Shown here in pieces: positions 14,001 through 27,888 of a DNA stretch of 64,000 nucleotides. Origin of the DNA: Maea johnstoni (taxonomy: Eukaryota > Annelida > Polychaeta > Spionida > Magelonidae); contig OZ012694.1 in assembly GCA_963942565.1 (NCBI GenBank), positions 36,455,292-36,519,291 of the forward strand, read 5' to 3'. The position numbers and the translations under genes were made by a program. Every line of letters starts with the position of its first letter. Positions within the stretch are counted from its first letter, which is position 1. Under the pieces are notes generated by a model. It saw only the letters and a program-made list of their open reading frames with translations, ran no database searches and was not told the origin of the DNA.

Positions 14001-17000
14001 TATAATAAGTAATCTTTTCAGATATTTTCAATTGAATATGAAGTATGCTTATTTCAATTTTCTATGCTCACAGACCTTTTATTCTTGTTTTTTTTAGGAA
14101 TATATAATATTTTTAAATCTATAGAGATTTGTGTATTGAAATCTGGTATTTGAAGTGTCCGAAATAAATGAGCAAATATTTTTTGTTATATATTTTCTGG
14201 AACCTCAAATAAGACCCAAGATATATAGTTTCTGTGTCATGAATATTTATAATGTTTAATGAGTTTAATGATAAAAAAATTCTAACATTTGTATGTTTTT
14301 TTCAGACCCTTAAAGAGACAGACCTTTTTCACATGCCCATGATACCCATAAAGAAAAGAGGGTAGGTTCTAAACATTGGTATTGATTATGCAGGTAATCA
14401 GTTTTGGGGGTTTGTTCCCCATGGCTGTGCAGACTAGCCCATTGTGAGATGAATCCTAGCTGAATTTTATGCAATGTCTAACTCAAAACAAATTTTAACC
14501 GGGCATGGTCTTAGCCAGCAGGGCGTCTGGGTGTCTTTTTGGACACCCAAACCCTTAGAAAGCACCCCTCAGGACACCCATTTTTTTTTGGTGAGGAATT
14601 TCTTAAAATTTCAATCTCAAGCATATACTAAATTTTTTCGTCTCCATATAATTCCTATGACATTGTACAAGGATATCATGCCTTATTTTGATAAATTCAT
14701 ACATGTTTATGGTTGAAATCTGAGTGTATTGTGGTCCCCCTAAAATATTTGGACGCCAAAAAGTTTTTCAATTGCCAATTTTAGGCACCCAGTTTCTAAA
14801 TCCTGGCTAAGACCCTGCTTAACCCTAATGCTGGTGGTGGCTAATGTTGCTGATACAAAATTATGCTAAAAGCTGAAAAATGACTGAAACCCTGGCAGAT
14901 GTGCACTCATCTGAAAAAACTCTTCCGAGAGCTATCCAAATCCAATGAATACCAACATAAAGGGGTTTAGATGTTTTTAAAAATCTTTGCATCCTTGTGT
15001 TTGGACGAAAGTAGCCTCAGCATTAGAAGGGTTATATTTCCTGTTGTAAGCATCTGATAATTTGTAAGCCTTGTATTCTAAATGATAGTACAGTAGTAAC
15101 CTTTTTTGATACTACTTATTGTCTATGTGTAGCCTATCAGTAGGGATTAAGTAAGCAGTGGAGAGCCGGGGGGGGGGGGGGAGGGGCGAATTAAGCAGAA
15201 GATCTGCTGACAACCCGTCCAAGGCACTTGCGCCGAGGACGGGTTGTCAGCAGGTCCGAAGCTTAAGTCGCCACATGGCTCTCCATCGCTAACTTAATCA
15301 CTATTATAGCATGATGAAAGAAATACACTTTTAAAAATCACATCAACTTGATTGCACCAGTAAAGTCACTGTCTAATTCTTTAAAAATGGCTTTTTCTGT
15401 GCCAGAATGCTATAATATCTGACAATGGTAAACCTCCCATTGTTATAATGTATTGTTGTATGGTCATCATTTTAAGTATCTTAGTTTTAAGTTATATTTG
15501 TATCTCATTTCACTGGTCAGTTATCACGGTAAGTCAACAAAAAAGAATAGATAAGAAATTTTGTATTGATTTAATAAAATTACACTTCTATAACTCAATT
15601 AGATAAACTTTGTGCATGTAATATAATACATTCTTAATAATTTCATGAAACAGTTTTCATACTTCATCTTTTGGTTGTGTTGGCATTTTTTTGGTGAAAA
15701 TAAGTTGAGAAAAATGTAATTGATTGACAAATACAAATTAGAATATGATCAAGATAAAAATTTCCTTTTAAAGTAATTATCAATAAATTTGATTCATTTG
15801 CTTTTTTCTTTAGAAAAATCATGGAAATAATTCAGAAAGTTGAAAAGGATGGACCATCAGGCAGAGGAGCTCCCTTTAAGAAAAAGTAAGTACATCATGT
15901 TACCAATACTTTACCAATTGCTCTCTCTGCAGATATCATGGAGTCAGCTTTGATAATGTTTTTCTTTTTCTGCATTAATTTTAGATTAGAGACAAGTTTA
16001 TTTCCTTATGTCCTTAGAGGTTACCAGAAAACAATGTTTGTTTTTATCAGATCAATTGACAATAATGAGAAAGGGTGACACACCAATTGCTTACACTAAG
16101 TTTAAATGAAATGCTAATTTAGCCTATCTCTCTATGACCAGAAAGATCAATTAATATTATGTGTTTTCCAGTATATATATATACATGCAGTCTTGCTATC
16201 CTTCTTCTTCTTCTTCTTCTTCTTCTTAGGATAGTACCCTCCTATCTAGGAGCTGTATAGGACATATAAAATAACATTAGAAATAAACTTTCTCTCTTGA
16301 TTATTTTTGTTCTAATTAAAGTAAATCAGAGTATCTATATGTACATGATTTTGATGATTTATTCGAATTATCTACTTCCGACAGAGATTTCTCACGAATA
16401 ATCAGATTTTCTGGTCCCTGACTAATGCGCTACGTTTGATATGTAGAGTATAGATGAAGTCACGTGAGATTTCCTCGAGTTGTGCACGAGATCTGGGGAG
16501 AATCTGGAGCTCCTGCTATCCATGAGATGTCTCAGAATTTGTCTGTAATAATGCGGAGATGAGTGTGAGTAGATGAGTGAAATGTGTTAATGATTTTAAA
16601 CTGAGTGAATTTATTTCTATTACAGGAGCCCATTTCGCATTCCTCCTGCTCCTCCCAAACCTGACTATAAACAAGGTAAGAATGTGAGCGAGGGATATTC
16701 ATTATCCATTCATGCCTGTAGCGCCCAAAACGCCTGACATAATTAGAGATATCTTTTAAACAAAAGCCATTTTCAGAAAATATTCGAACTAGAAATGTTG
16801 ACTAGAATCCAACTAACAACTTTCCTTCAAATATTTTCTCAATTCGTAATTAATCCCTAAGTTATTTTCAAAAATAGTATTGGTCCAGATGACATTTGTC
16901 AAGTAGGTCTTAAGGCATGAATGGGTTAAATAGACATTGAATGCCCTTCTTAGGTCACCATGTAGATGCATGACAAATTTGTAGTATTGCTTCAGAAATA

Positions 17001-17008
17001 CTAAACAA

Positions 17009-17073
<65 letters not shown>

Positions 17074-17590
17074 TATATGTCTTAATGGAAAATATCTAAT
17101 CAGCTGTAAGAGATATACGTTGAAAAACAATAGTTAACAGCTTTTCAATTCAACATCACTGAATGCTAAAAAAGTACCATGCATGATGTTTTGCTTTCCA
17201 GTAATATATGAGTGCATCAGTTCTTTCTCTAGATCATACTTGAGATTGCTGGATATTTGTTGAAGTTTTTGAGTGATTAAAAGGCATATATTAGATAACC
17301 AAAACATTTGCTTGTGCATGAACATCCTTTTTTTTATCACTGTGTGTTTCTTTATCAAAGGATAGAGAGCTTGTTGACTTTAGGCAGTCTTTAGAAAGCA
17401 GTAGTTGTAGTAGTTGCATTTTGGTCTTTATTTTGCAGATCCAGATCCAAGCCTTGCCAATGGCGGTAGTCTTTCAGACGCTGATTTTGATAGTTTTGAT
17501 GACATGACAGTAAGTTAATTGGGTCTTATATGAGAGGGGATAATATGGATATAGATGTGTGTAACATGTATATATATGTATATATATACA

Positions 17591-17685
<95 letters not shown>

Positions 17686-17690
17686 GTATA

Positions 17691-17784
<94 letters not shown>

Positions 17785-20700
17785 TGTTTATGCATGAATA
17801 CATGTATTACAGAGCTGTACGTATATAATATAAGTGTGCTAAAGGAATAAATGGATGCATGCCTTGGAGTACTCTGTACTAGTTAATCTTGTAGTCCTTA
17901 GCTGCCTGTACATAACACAAATTCATAGCTTCAAAAAATATATTGGCCACTATTAACCTTTTATACTTTGGCATGCTCTAAACGTGTGTCATTTGGATGA
18001 GTGATATATCTAAAATTAACTTTGAAATGAAGCATGATCTAAATTTAAAAAAAAACCTCTTATTTGAATACCTTATTAATTATGGTTTTGACAAATATAT
18101 TTCATTACATGAATGGTAAATCCTTTCATGGCTGTTTTATGGATTTCATTCTATCAAAAGCATCTTTTGGAAATATTTAACTAAGAAATATTAATCAGAG
18201 CTGAATGAATAATTGCATGAGGAGCCTAGTCATGAATATGTTAATTTATATTTTCTGTGCCATACAAGACTTTCCATGTTTATTGTATCTCTCTGACTAT
18301 GTGTTGAAGTGTCTTAGCCAGGATTTAGAAACTGGATGCCTAAAATTGACAGTTGTAAAATTTTTGGGCGTCCATATTTTTAAGGGGGATCACAATATAC
18401 TAATATTTCAACCATAAACATGTATTAACTCATCAAAATAAGGAATGAAATCATTAAACAATGTCATGGGAATTATAAAGAGATGAAAAAATTCAATTAT
18501 AAGTTTGATATTGATATTTTTAGAAATTCCACACAAAAAAATTTGGGTGTCCTTAGGGGTTCTTTTTAAGGGTTTGGGTGTCCAAAAAGGCTCCCAGCCA
18601 CCCGCTGGCTAAGACCATGCATGATGTGTTGTCTCACTGTTGTCTTAAGCCTGTATCATTGTTTTGTTTTCATTGTAGGATGATGAGGATGATGGAGTTA
18701 AAGGTAAGGAAGACGCAACCTTTCACCTTATAGCTTCTGCATTTTATAGTCATAGGAATTATTTATTTACTACCAGTCAGCACATGCCCAACTCTCTCCA
18801 GGTCAACATGTAATCTACAAACATTGCCCTCAAAGGCCTAGAATACAAGTTGCTTGTTTCCTGTAACCCGACACTAACAGGTTTTTACTCAAAAAATTCC
18901 TACCCTTAAGTTTTTTTTTCTGCCCTTCCAACTCACAATCAACATATGACATGTATGTAACACATTTTTTTGAAATAAATAATCTAAATTCTTTTTTACA
19001 TAACTACCTACCTTATTTTTTCCCCTACCGCTACAGGAAATGAGCAAATCTTTTAGGCTTGAATCATCCTACAATGGGTCATGAAGGGAAGTATAGAGTT
19101 GAATTATAGTATATATCATTGCTGACATGCTACTGAGAAACATTAAACACTTGTCTTCAGATTAGTGTATATAGCACTAAGGAATCTTTGAGGGTTGCAT
19201 TACAGGTATGTATCTTTATAAAGAACCAAACAGATATGCATACCACTCACATATGTGTCTTGAAAGAATTGGTAGAACTTAGTAGCACTTGAAACTAAAC
19301 TTGTTGCACATCCTGGATAGCATGACTAGACCTAGGTCTGATTTGACTTCATGAAATCATGGTGAGCAATAGGTTCAATATTACTATCATATTGTAAACT
19401 TCTTTGTCAGGTTTATTTAACTCTAGTCCTGCTAGACCCCCTGCTGGCTCTATATGCCCCTGAAACCAGCACATTTAGCAGAATGCCTGGTGGTTAAGTA
19501 CCTTATAATTCAATGACAGCATACTCTAACAAAACTTGGGGCTATCCCCGCATGTCTGGTATCAAAATAAAGCTGAAAGAGGGGGCTTTCAAAATAGACT
19601 AGTGGCACGTAGATTGTAGGGGGGGGGGGGGGGGGGGGAAAGGGGTAATTTAGACTGGTAAGCCAGTCTTTTCTAGTGTTTCTGTGGGAGGTCAGGATAA
19701 AGTCAGACCTGGCAGCTGAGCCCCAGATCTTACGGTCCGACTTTATCCAGACCTGGCAGGAGCAGAGTTAAAACCACCCTTGAAACCATTATTTTACCCT
19801 GGTCAAAGTTGTTTTGACTCTGGATAACAGGGAAGATGTCTTTAGAATAAATGATAGTTATACAGGGGGCACCAGATGTCATGGGCTGTCTCAACCTTAT
19901 GCGCTGATCAAAACTGTTGCTGTTTATTTAGGGCTTAGGCTGGATTAAGAAACAGGGTGCCTATTGTAAAATTGTTGGATGCCTTTTTGTCATGTGAACC
20001 ACAATATGCTACATTGATAACAACCATTAACATGTACTTATATATCGAAAAAGGTATAAAATCCTTATTTAAAGTCATGGAAATAATATTGAGGTGAAAA
20101 TATTCAATCATTAGCTTGGAATTATTGTTTTTAGAAATTCATCACAAAAAGTGGTTGTCATTATGTTTGATTTTTGGATATTTTGGTGTCCAAATAACAT
20201 CCAGACAACCTGCTGGATAAGACCGGGACCAGACTCGATGCTGCAGTAACACGATTGCTGGCCTGAGTGCTGGGAGGGCAGACTTCTATCCCATGCTAGT
20301 AAGGGTTTGATTCCTCTATACATTTAGGCAACCAGCAAAATCCTTTATTTCTTACTCTTTATTGTCTGTCGCCTAATTATAGGAAGAGACTACTTTGAAG
20401 AGTTTCATATTCATTTCATATCATCGTTCATGCTATCTGTGTTGTTTGCATGTACACAAAAAAGCTCTCCTTCTGATATTTCTATGCCAACCTTTTAAAA
20501 AGGGATGACAAACCCTTTAAAAAAGACCCTGCTGTCATTAGTTAGCTAAGCTCCACCATGTTTGTCCCAGGGACCAAAAACAATGCAGTTGGTCCTACCA
20601 GCAGTTCGGCAGGACAAGGAGAATTCTAAGAACTCACACCTGTAAAACTGTCAGTGTGGATTATCATGGTCATAAGAGTAGATAGCGGCTAAACTATGCT

Positions 20701-22867
20701 GGCTAGTTGATTGAAAAACTATCAAATGAATTAGCCCATTAATGCTTATCTGGCTAATACCAGAAGGATAATTTTAGTGAAATCTTTCATGCAAAAGGAT
20801 AGCTGGGAAAATATGTGGGAGGAGAAATGTTCACTGGAACTCTACCTACCTACAATTCTCTTCAAATATTTTGTAAAATTTTGATTATCAAGTTTTTGTT
20901 AAAAGTATAAAAGATGCACACAACAATTTCTTGAACAGTTAAGCAGGAATGAGTTAAATCCTTATTTTTGTCTTCTTACTCAATTCTCAGGATCTCTGTC
21001 TACTTCTTATCTTATTAATTGAAGCTGTGTATTGTACATTTAATTGGTAAAATCAATTGAATTCTCAATAAAAATCAATAAAAATGATACCATGTTATTT
21101 GAAAATTAACAAAAACGCAGAACTATTTCACACTTTACTGATATCAACAAGGTCATGTTGGAGGCTTCTTTTTAGTTCTTTTATTCACTCAAATCTTTTA
21201 CTTGATATCATTATTTCAATGAAATAAATGAAAAAAAAATGCATTTGATTACAAGCAAAAATCATATAGACACTTCAATAAAATCTAGTGATGAATTCTC
21301 GAGAGATAGAACCTCAACTTGTGCATACATTGATATCTTAAATTAATGATCATTGAAATATCATAATATCATGAATTTTAAAAATCATGGTATCATTTCA
21401 TATTGACAGTATGGTATCATTTCATATTGACAGTATGCAGCATTAATTAAGTCATTTTACCTTCCTATTTTTCCTTCTTTCACAAACCATAGTGTTTGGT
21501 TTTGTATTTAGTCTATTCATCTCTGCACTGGTTCAGAATTGCTTCATTATTTTGGTGATATTTTTCTGACTAAAGCAAACTTTAAAAAAGAACTGATTGG
21601 AGTCAATGTCCCACTTGAATAAAACAAATCACTCCCCTTAATTTATTTTCCAAATATTTGCTTTAGTTCAATTTAATTTTCATAATTATCAGAGATTCCA
21701 GGCCACTATTTGACAAGGGACTTTTCATGAGTGAGTTCCCCTATAAATGTTCACGGCATCCAAAATCAGCCTTATGATAATGATGAATTATTGGAGATAA
21801 AAACATACTTGGGAAATTCATTGAAGGTGAAATGTTAATTAGCTCACAACCAACTACTCTCCTTCATATATTTTATAAAATCATTCTCAATTCCAAAGTT
21901 ATTGTCAAGTTTTAGATCTAGACAACACTTTGTAGAGGAATTTGCGCATCAATGGGTTTATAATGAAATATAGCTTTGATTATAACTGCTCTTTCTTCTT
22001 ATCTTTCCTCCTTTCAGGAACTAATCCCAGCATTGTGAGTATACTAACCAACCTTCATTTACCTCTCTATCTCTGCTTTAATTTTTTTTTCATTCTTTAT
22101 CCTTTTCATACCCGTAGCACCTCAAAAAGGCCTGAGGATTTTACTTTCTGTTGAAAAAATCTATAGTGTAGTTTACATAGTCTGACGTGTAATGCAGACC
22201 TCAACTTGAAATATTTCTTCCAAAAAACGCTTTTGCGAATCTTGTGCCTAGTTATTTGCATAAGTGTTTGACCATTCAGATGACACTTATCAATTGAATT
22301 TTCTTTTACAGAAAAGGATGATTTTGAAAATATTTGAAAATGGGATTATCTCCCTTGTCATCAAATGATCCCGAAATCATTTTTTCTTTTTGCCTAATTA
22401 GGTATATGAGTGATGGTAAATCCACATAATGATTTTCAAGGGAACCCTTAGACTTTTAGTGTGCAACCGTCATTGTTTAAGCCATATTGACAATATTGCA
22501 ATGTGATGAACAGCCTTTATTGAAAAGCATCTCTATTTGTTTATTTTAAGCATATATTGATACACAAATACTGCAGACTTTGCAATAATAACAATACGAT
22601 CCGAGATGATGTTAGTTATTGAAACTAATTTGACCATATTCATTTGACTGTTTTTGCAGAGTGCATTTCCTCATACTCCTTTAACTTCTATTTTCCCCAT
22701 CTCAGGCTTTTTCATTGTTATCTCATGCTTATCCCCCTATTCTATGTTTCCTTTTTCCCTTTTTCTTTTGTTATCTTACCTTACTCCATTTTCTATTGCT
22801 TTTATAATTTTTCTTCCTTTTTTTTGTTTTTGTTCGTCTTGTTCTCCTTCGCTTCCTCTTTCATTCT

Positions 22868-22911
<44 letters not shown>

Positions 22912-25900
22912 CTTTTTCTTCTCCTTCCTACTATCACCCTACTTGTTTTCAACTTGACTTCCTTTTGCTTCTAAAGACTTTATTTATTCATCTTTTATTT
23001 CATTTTCTCTCTCGCAGAAGCCATCAAAAAAACCAAAGCCACAAAATCTTTCCAAGTCCAAATTGCCTCCAATGCCTACATGCCCCCCTCCAAAACCCCC
23101 TCGAGAAGAAGGAGGAAGAGAATGGCCCCCTAAGGATAGTTCAGGAGGTAGGGAGAAGGTTGTTAAGTCTCCTAAACCAGAGAGTCCCTATGTTAACTGT
23201 GGGAGTGACTTGCGAAAGTTGCCTGACAGCAATAGTCCCCCCATCCCCTTATCCCATGTTGCCAAAATAGATAGCTCCAAAGTCACAGCACATCCAAAAC
23301 AGTGCCCTCCTCCACCTCCCTCCCAGAGAAACCTGAAACCTCAGTTACATGCGCCCCCACCCCAACTCCCTCCCAGCCGTGCCACAAAGACTGGAGGAGA
23401 AACTACAAGGGCCGCCACCCTTCCACCACCCCAACTCCCTCCCCGCTGCTCCCTAAAGACTAGAAAGGAAACTGCAGAGGTTGATCTACCTATAGCACCC
23501 CTGCCACCACCCCAAATTACTTCTAATTGTGCCCCAAATGGCAAAAAAGCCACAGAGGTAGGCCTATCGATGGCACCCCCTCCTCCGACCCCTTCCAGCC
23601 TTACCTTAGATAGTAAAGATGTACCTGACCAGTTATCAAATGCACCTTTAAGCCCTAATAGGGAAAGGGAAACTTCTGATGTAGTTCTTTTACCCACCCG
23701 TAGTTCAGCCCGCAAAAAAATAAACCATAAAACCAAAACAAAATCCCCAACGAAAGAAGAAGTGGAGAGAAGTGTGTCTGTAGTCACTAAGAGAGGGTCA
23801 GAAGAGGGCCCTGGGACCTCTCCTCCTACATCAGAGGGCTGGGGGGAGAGGGGGCCGTCTGAGGGCAAGAGTGAGGCAAGTCCTCCCTCCTTTCCCCCTC
23901 CTCCTCCTCACAACAAGCCTCCCATCCACTCTACTGAGAGCTCAGGACCACCAGGCAAGCCACTGGGTCTTAGCAAAGACAGTGACACGAAGGCACCTGA
24001 GGGCAGAGGACCCTGTGGTACTGAGAGTGAGGCTGAGGTCAGAGGGCAAGGTAAAGGAGAACACATGATGACATGTTGACGATGAGGATGATGATAATGA
24101 TGAGGATGATGATGGTGATGATGATGATGGGGATGATGATGGGGATGATGATGTTGATGATGATGTTGATGATGATGATAATGGTGATGGAGATGATTAT
24201 GATGATGATGATAGTGATGACGATGATTAGGTGCAGGATGATGATGATTAGTTGGAGAAGGATGATGATAATGATATGATGATGATTATGATGATATCAT
24301 GGAATGAGAAGGAAGATGATATTGGAGATAATGATGATGGCGATGAAGATGATTAAAACTGAAGATGATAATGATTATGATGATAAACTGATGATTGAAG
24401 CTATGATTGTAAATCAAATACAAAAACATGATGAATGATTATGAGGATTATGATAGTGAAGATGATGATGGTAGTAGTAAAGATGATGATGTTGGTGACA
24501 ATGATGATGATGATGATGATTATGATGACAATGGTAATGACGGTAATTATGGTTGTAATGATGATGGAAGCTTTCAGGTTATAAATCAAATATGAAGAAT
24601 ATAAATGATGATAGCGATGATGATGATGTTGATGATGATGATGTTGATGATGATGATGATGATGCTGATGATGATGTTGATGATGATGGGGGAGATGATA
24701 AACTAGAGAACATAAACTATTAATTCAATGCATTTTGATACTTCTGTAGATACAATAGAAATAGTTTACACTTGTAAAATCTTTTGCTGTGTTGCTTGAT
24801 AGATATAGCACCATTTACAAATGTTTGTTGTCATTTGTATGTCCACTTTCAAAAGCCTAATTCTGAATCACCACTCAATCTGCACTCCTCATTCAACTTA
24901 CCGTATTCGCCCGATTAAGCGCACAGTCCCAATTAAGCGCACAGGCCTATTTTTCACGGTTAGAGGGGGAATGGCCAGCGCAATTGTCATGAAAAACTCG
25001 TAAAACTAGAAGAAGTAAGAAAAGCGAAATCACATACCTTTCCTCTTGCCGTGTCTGCAAACCAGCACTGAATTCCGCCATTTCAGCATTTCCTTCGCTC
25101 TCTCACTGATCATATTTGCCGCATGATCGCACTATTGACCAATTAAAGATCTTTTCACTTGTGGCAAACGTCTAAGCAAATTGAACAGCGAGAGCGCAAA
25201 GGTGCAGTAACGGCCAATACGCTCCGATTGGCAATCATTGATGTGTGCGGTAAAACGGAAGATTGCCAACATCCCTTCTACAGAAAATTTTCCCAACCTC
25301 CACCTGAACTGTGTGCTTAATCAGGCGAATACGGTAACTGAAATATCATGACATGTATTTTGTAAGGTTTGTTGTGTTTCATCGTTGACATGCACAGCCA
25401 CTACCATAAATTCTCAGTAATTTGGGACACTTTTTAATAATAACAATTTTTGTGGGTTCAGGGTGGCCGACCCATGTTCTCTGAAAATACCTTGAAGTTG
25501 TATCAGCAAGATTTACAGCTATGTCCATATTTTTATGAAATCGCAACTGGTGAATCGAGGGTTGCCTAGATTTACCATTAATTATGATGCAAAATTGATA
25601 ATAGTGGCCCAAATTCCTAGGTGGTCTGAATTTCTGAGAATTTAGTGTGATCCATTTCAGGTGTGTATCGTGATGAGCCACCCCATGTTGTCCGTGGTGT
25701 CAAAGCAAAACAAAAACGATGGTGCCATATATCGGAAGACCTAGGTTGATTATCATGAGTCCTAAATCTAACCTTCCACAGTCTGGCTTTAGTCACAAGG
25801 CTTCTGGCTTATCTTTTCAAAATATCGTACATCATCATAGAACGCTATGGAACCATTTCAAAAGTTCCACTCTCAACAAATGCTTGTAAGAACCCGGTAG

Positions 25901-27816
25901 TAAATGGTACCCAACTAGAAATAGTCAGTGCACTTAATAACAATAGAATATCTCTAACTCATATGTAACAATGGTCACTAAAAATGATGGATATTGTATA
26001 TATTTATATACTTAATTATTTTTTAGTTTATAGATCCAGGCAATTCATTTGAAGGGGAGTTCATGAATAAATGTGTTAGATATCTGCGATTCCTTGATTC
26101 GCCTTGATCGGTGTATTTCAGAGACTAATTTCTCTTAAATTTATTTTGAATTTTTTTTAAAGAAATTCCAGGAATGATTGATCATCTATTTTTCTTCAAA
26201 TGGTTTCCAAATAATTGTATGTCACTTATTATCAGAACTCCACAATGACGCACACATTAAATGAATTATTTGCTTCTCTTAGATATTTTGAAAAAGCGGT
26301 GAGCCCCTTGGGCATCATTACACTTCGGTTCCCTGTATGCGTGAATATTCTACCTCTGTGGCTGACCTGTGCTATGTATTACACGCAGTGCTGTTCCCTG
26401 ACTCACCATTGCACAAGGTTCAGGGTTCATAGAGGCTATGTGATAGTTACCAGCAATTGCTGGTTTGTTGGTGGTTTTCTTTGGTTGCTTAGGTTTATTT
26501 CCTCATTATTTACTAACTATTTGTAGTTATGCCAGGTTTTGAGAAAAATGAGATTATCAGCAAAATTCCTTAATCTTACTTAGTTGCAGTTTAATGCCTT
26601 CGTTTATTGTAGACCTTGAATGTAAAATATTCTTTTTCACTGAAATCAATGTCTAGCCATTATCAAATAAGTGCCTCAAATGATTTTGGTTTAGACATTA
26701 AAATATATGCTGCTTTAAATATGGTTATTTTGAACAAAACTTTGATCAAATATGGGTATGTAAACATGTGTGAGACTGTATTAGTGTTTAAACATACCAC
26801 ACACATGCATGTGTGCACATACACATAAATAGATGGATATGTTTGTATATATTTATGTATGTATGTAGCATTCATGTATGTATGTATGCATGCATACATG
26901 TATGCATATATGTATGTGTGTGTGTGTGTTTGAGGAATGTATGTATGTATTTAAGAACGTGTATGTCCAAAACCTGTTAATATACACCAAACAGTGAAGT
27001 CCTGCTTGTATCAGGGATATGTGTATAAATCCTTACTTGTATTGAGCTCTTATTCTACTTATTTAATTCTTTTTGAAGATTACCTGCAGCCTACGGAGTG
27101 TGGTATGTAACTAATTCCTCCTTGCAATATATTTTCCATGTTCAAATAACATGTAAATGATTGGATTACAAGTGATTTGAGTTTTGCCATCTACAAAGAC
27201 AGTCCCTTTGAAATGCCATCTGGTTCTGTTGGTCCATGTGAAATGTACTTTAAAAATATAGCATAGATAACCATTATGATGGAAAGAGACTTGCTGATTG
27301 TGTTAGGATGAAAATATCTCCTCAATTTACTTTCTTTAAAGATGATATTCATATCACAACGATGCCAAGGCTTAACCTTTTGGGCCATTAATGGTATAGA
27401 TGGGTGGAACACTTTCGTTATGTTTTTCTTAGTATATTTGGCCACCTTCAGGCAAAATTAGGTACTATTCTCTTCATGTCCTATTAGGCCAGGATGCCAT
27501 CAGCTGTACATTGAATACACATACTGCTCGGCTAAACAGTCAATTAAGGCTTTATTGTTCTGCAACTCTAGTGCCTTAAAACAAAACAAAAAGTATTGTT
27601 TCAGTTATTATCTTTGTTTGGCAGAAAGAGCAGAAGATAAATCAAGTTAAAAGTTGAGTAATTTTGTCATTATGTTTCTGCCCTATGATCACTAGTCACT
27701 TTATTTTTTATTATCTATGTTAGGTGATATTATTAAACTCTATGCTGTAAGTTTTCTGTACCAAGAGATACAGCCAATAAAATACATACATACAGTCATG
27801 CATGTTCATATGCCTG

Positions 27817-27848
<32 letters not shown>

Positions 27849-27857
27849 CATACATAC

Positions 27858-27888
<31 letters not shown>

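Noticed and set aside
22644-22974. Phe/Ser- and Cys- or Val-rich frames before exon 9
   Set aside because: Pyrimidine-rich intron and a (GTT)n repeat; the true acceptor at 23017 starts a proline-rich exon with matching phase.
23341-23868. 175-codon minus-strand frame opposite exon 9
   Set aside because: Shadow of the proline-rich coding strand; Gly/Trp/Ser-rich with no homology that I recognise.
24073-24279. Poly-Met and Asp-rich reading frames in the GAT tract
   Set aside because: Simple-repeat artefacts; the exon 9 donor at 24051 precedes them and the Asp-rich frame has no start.
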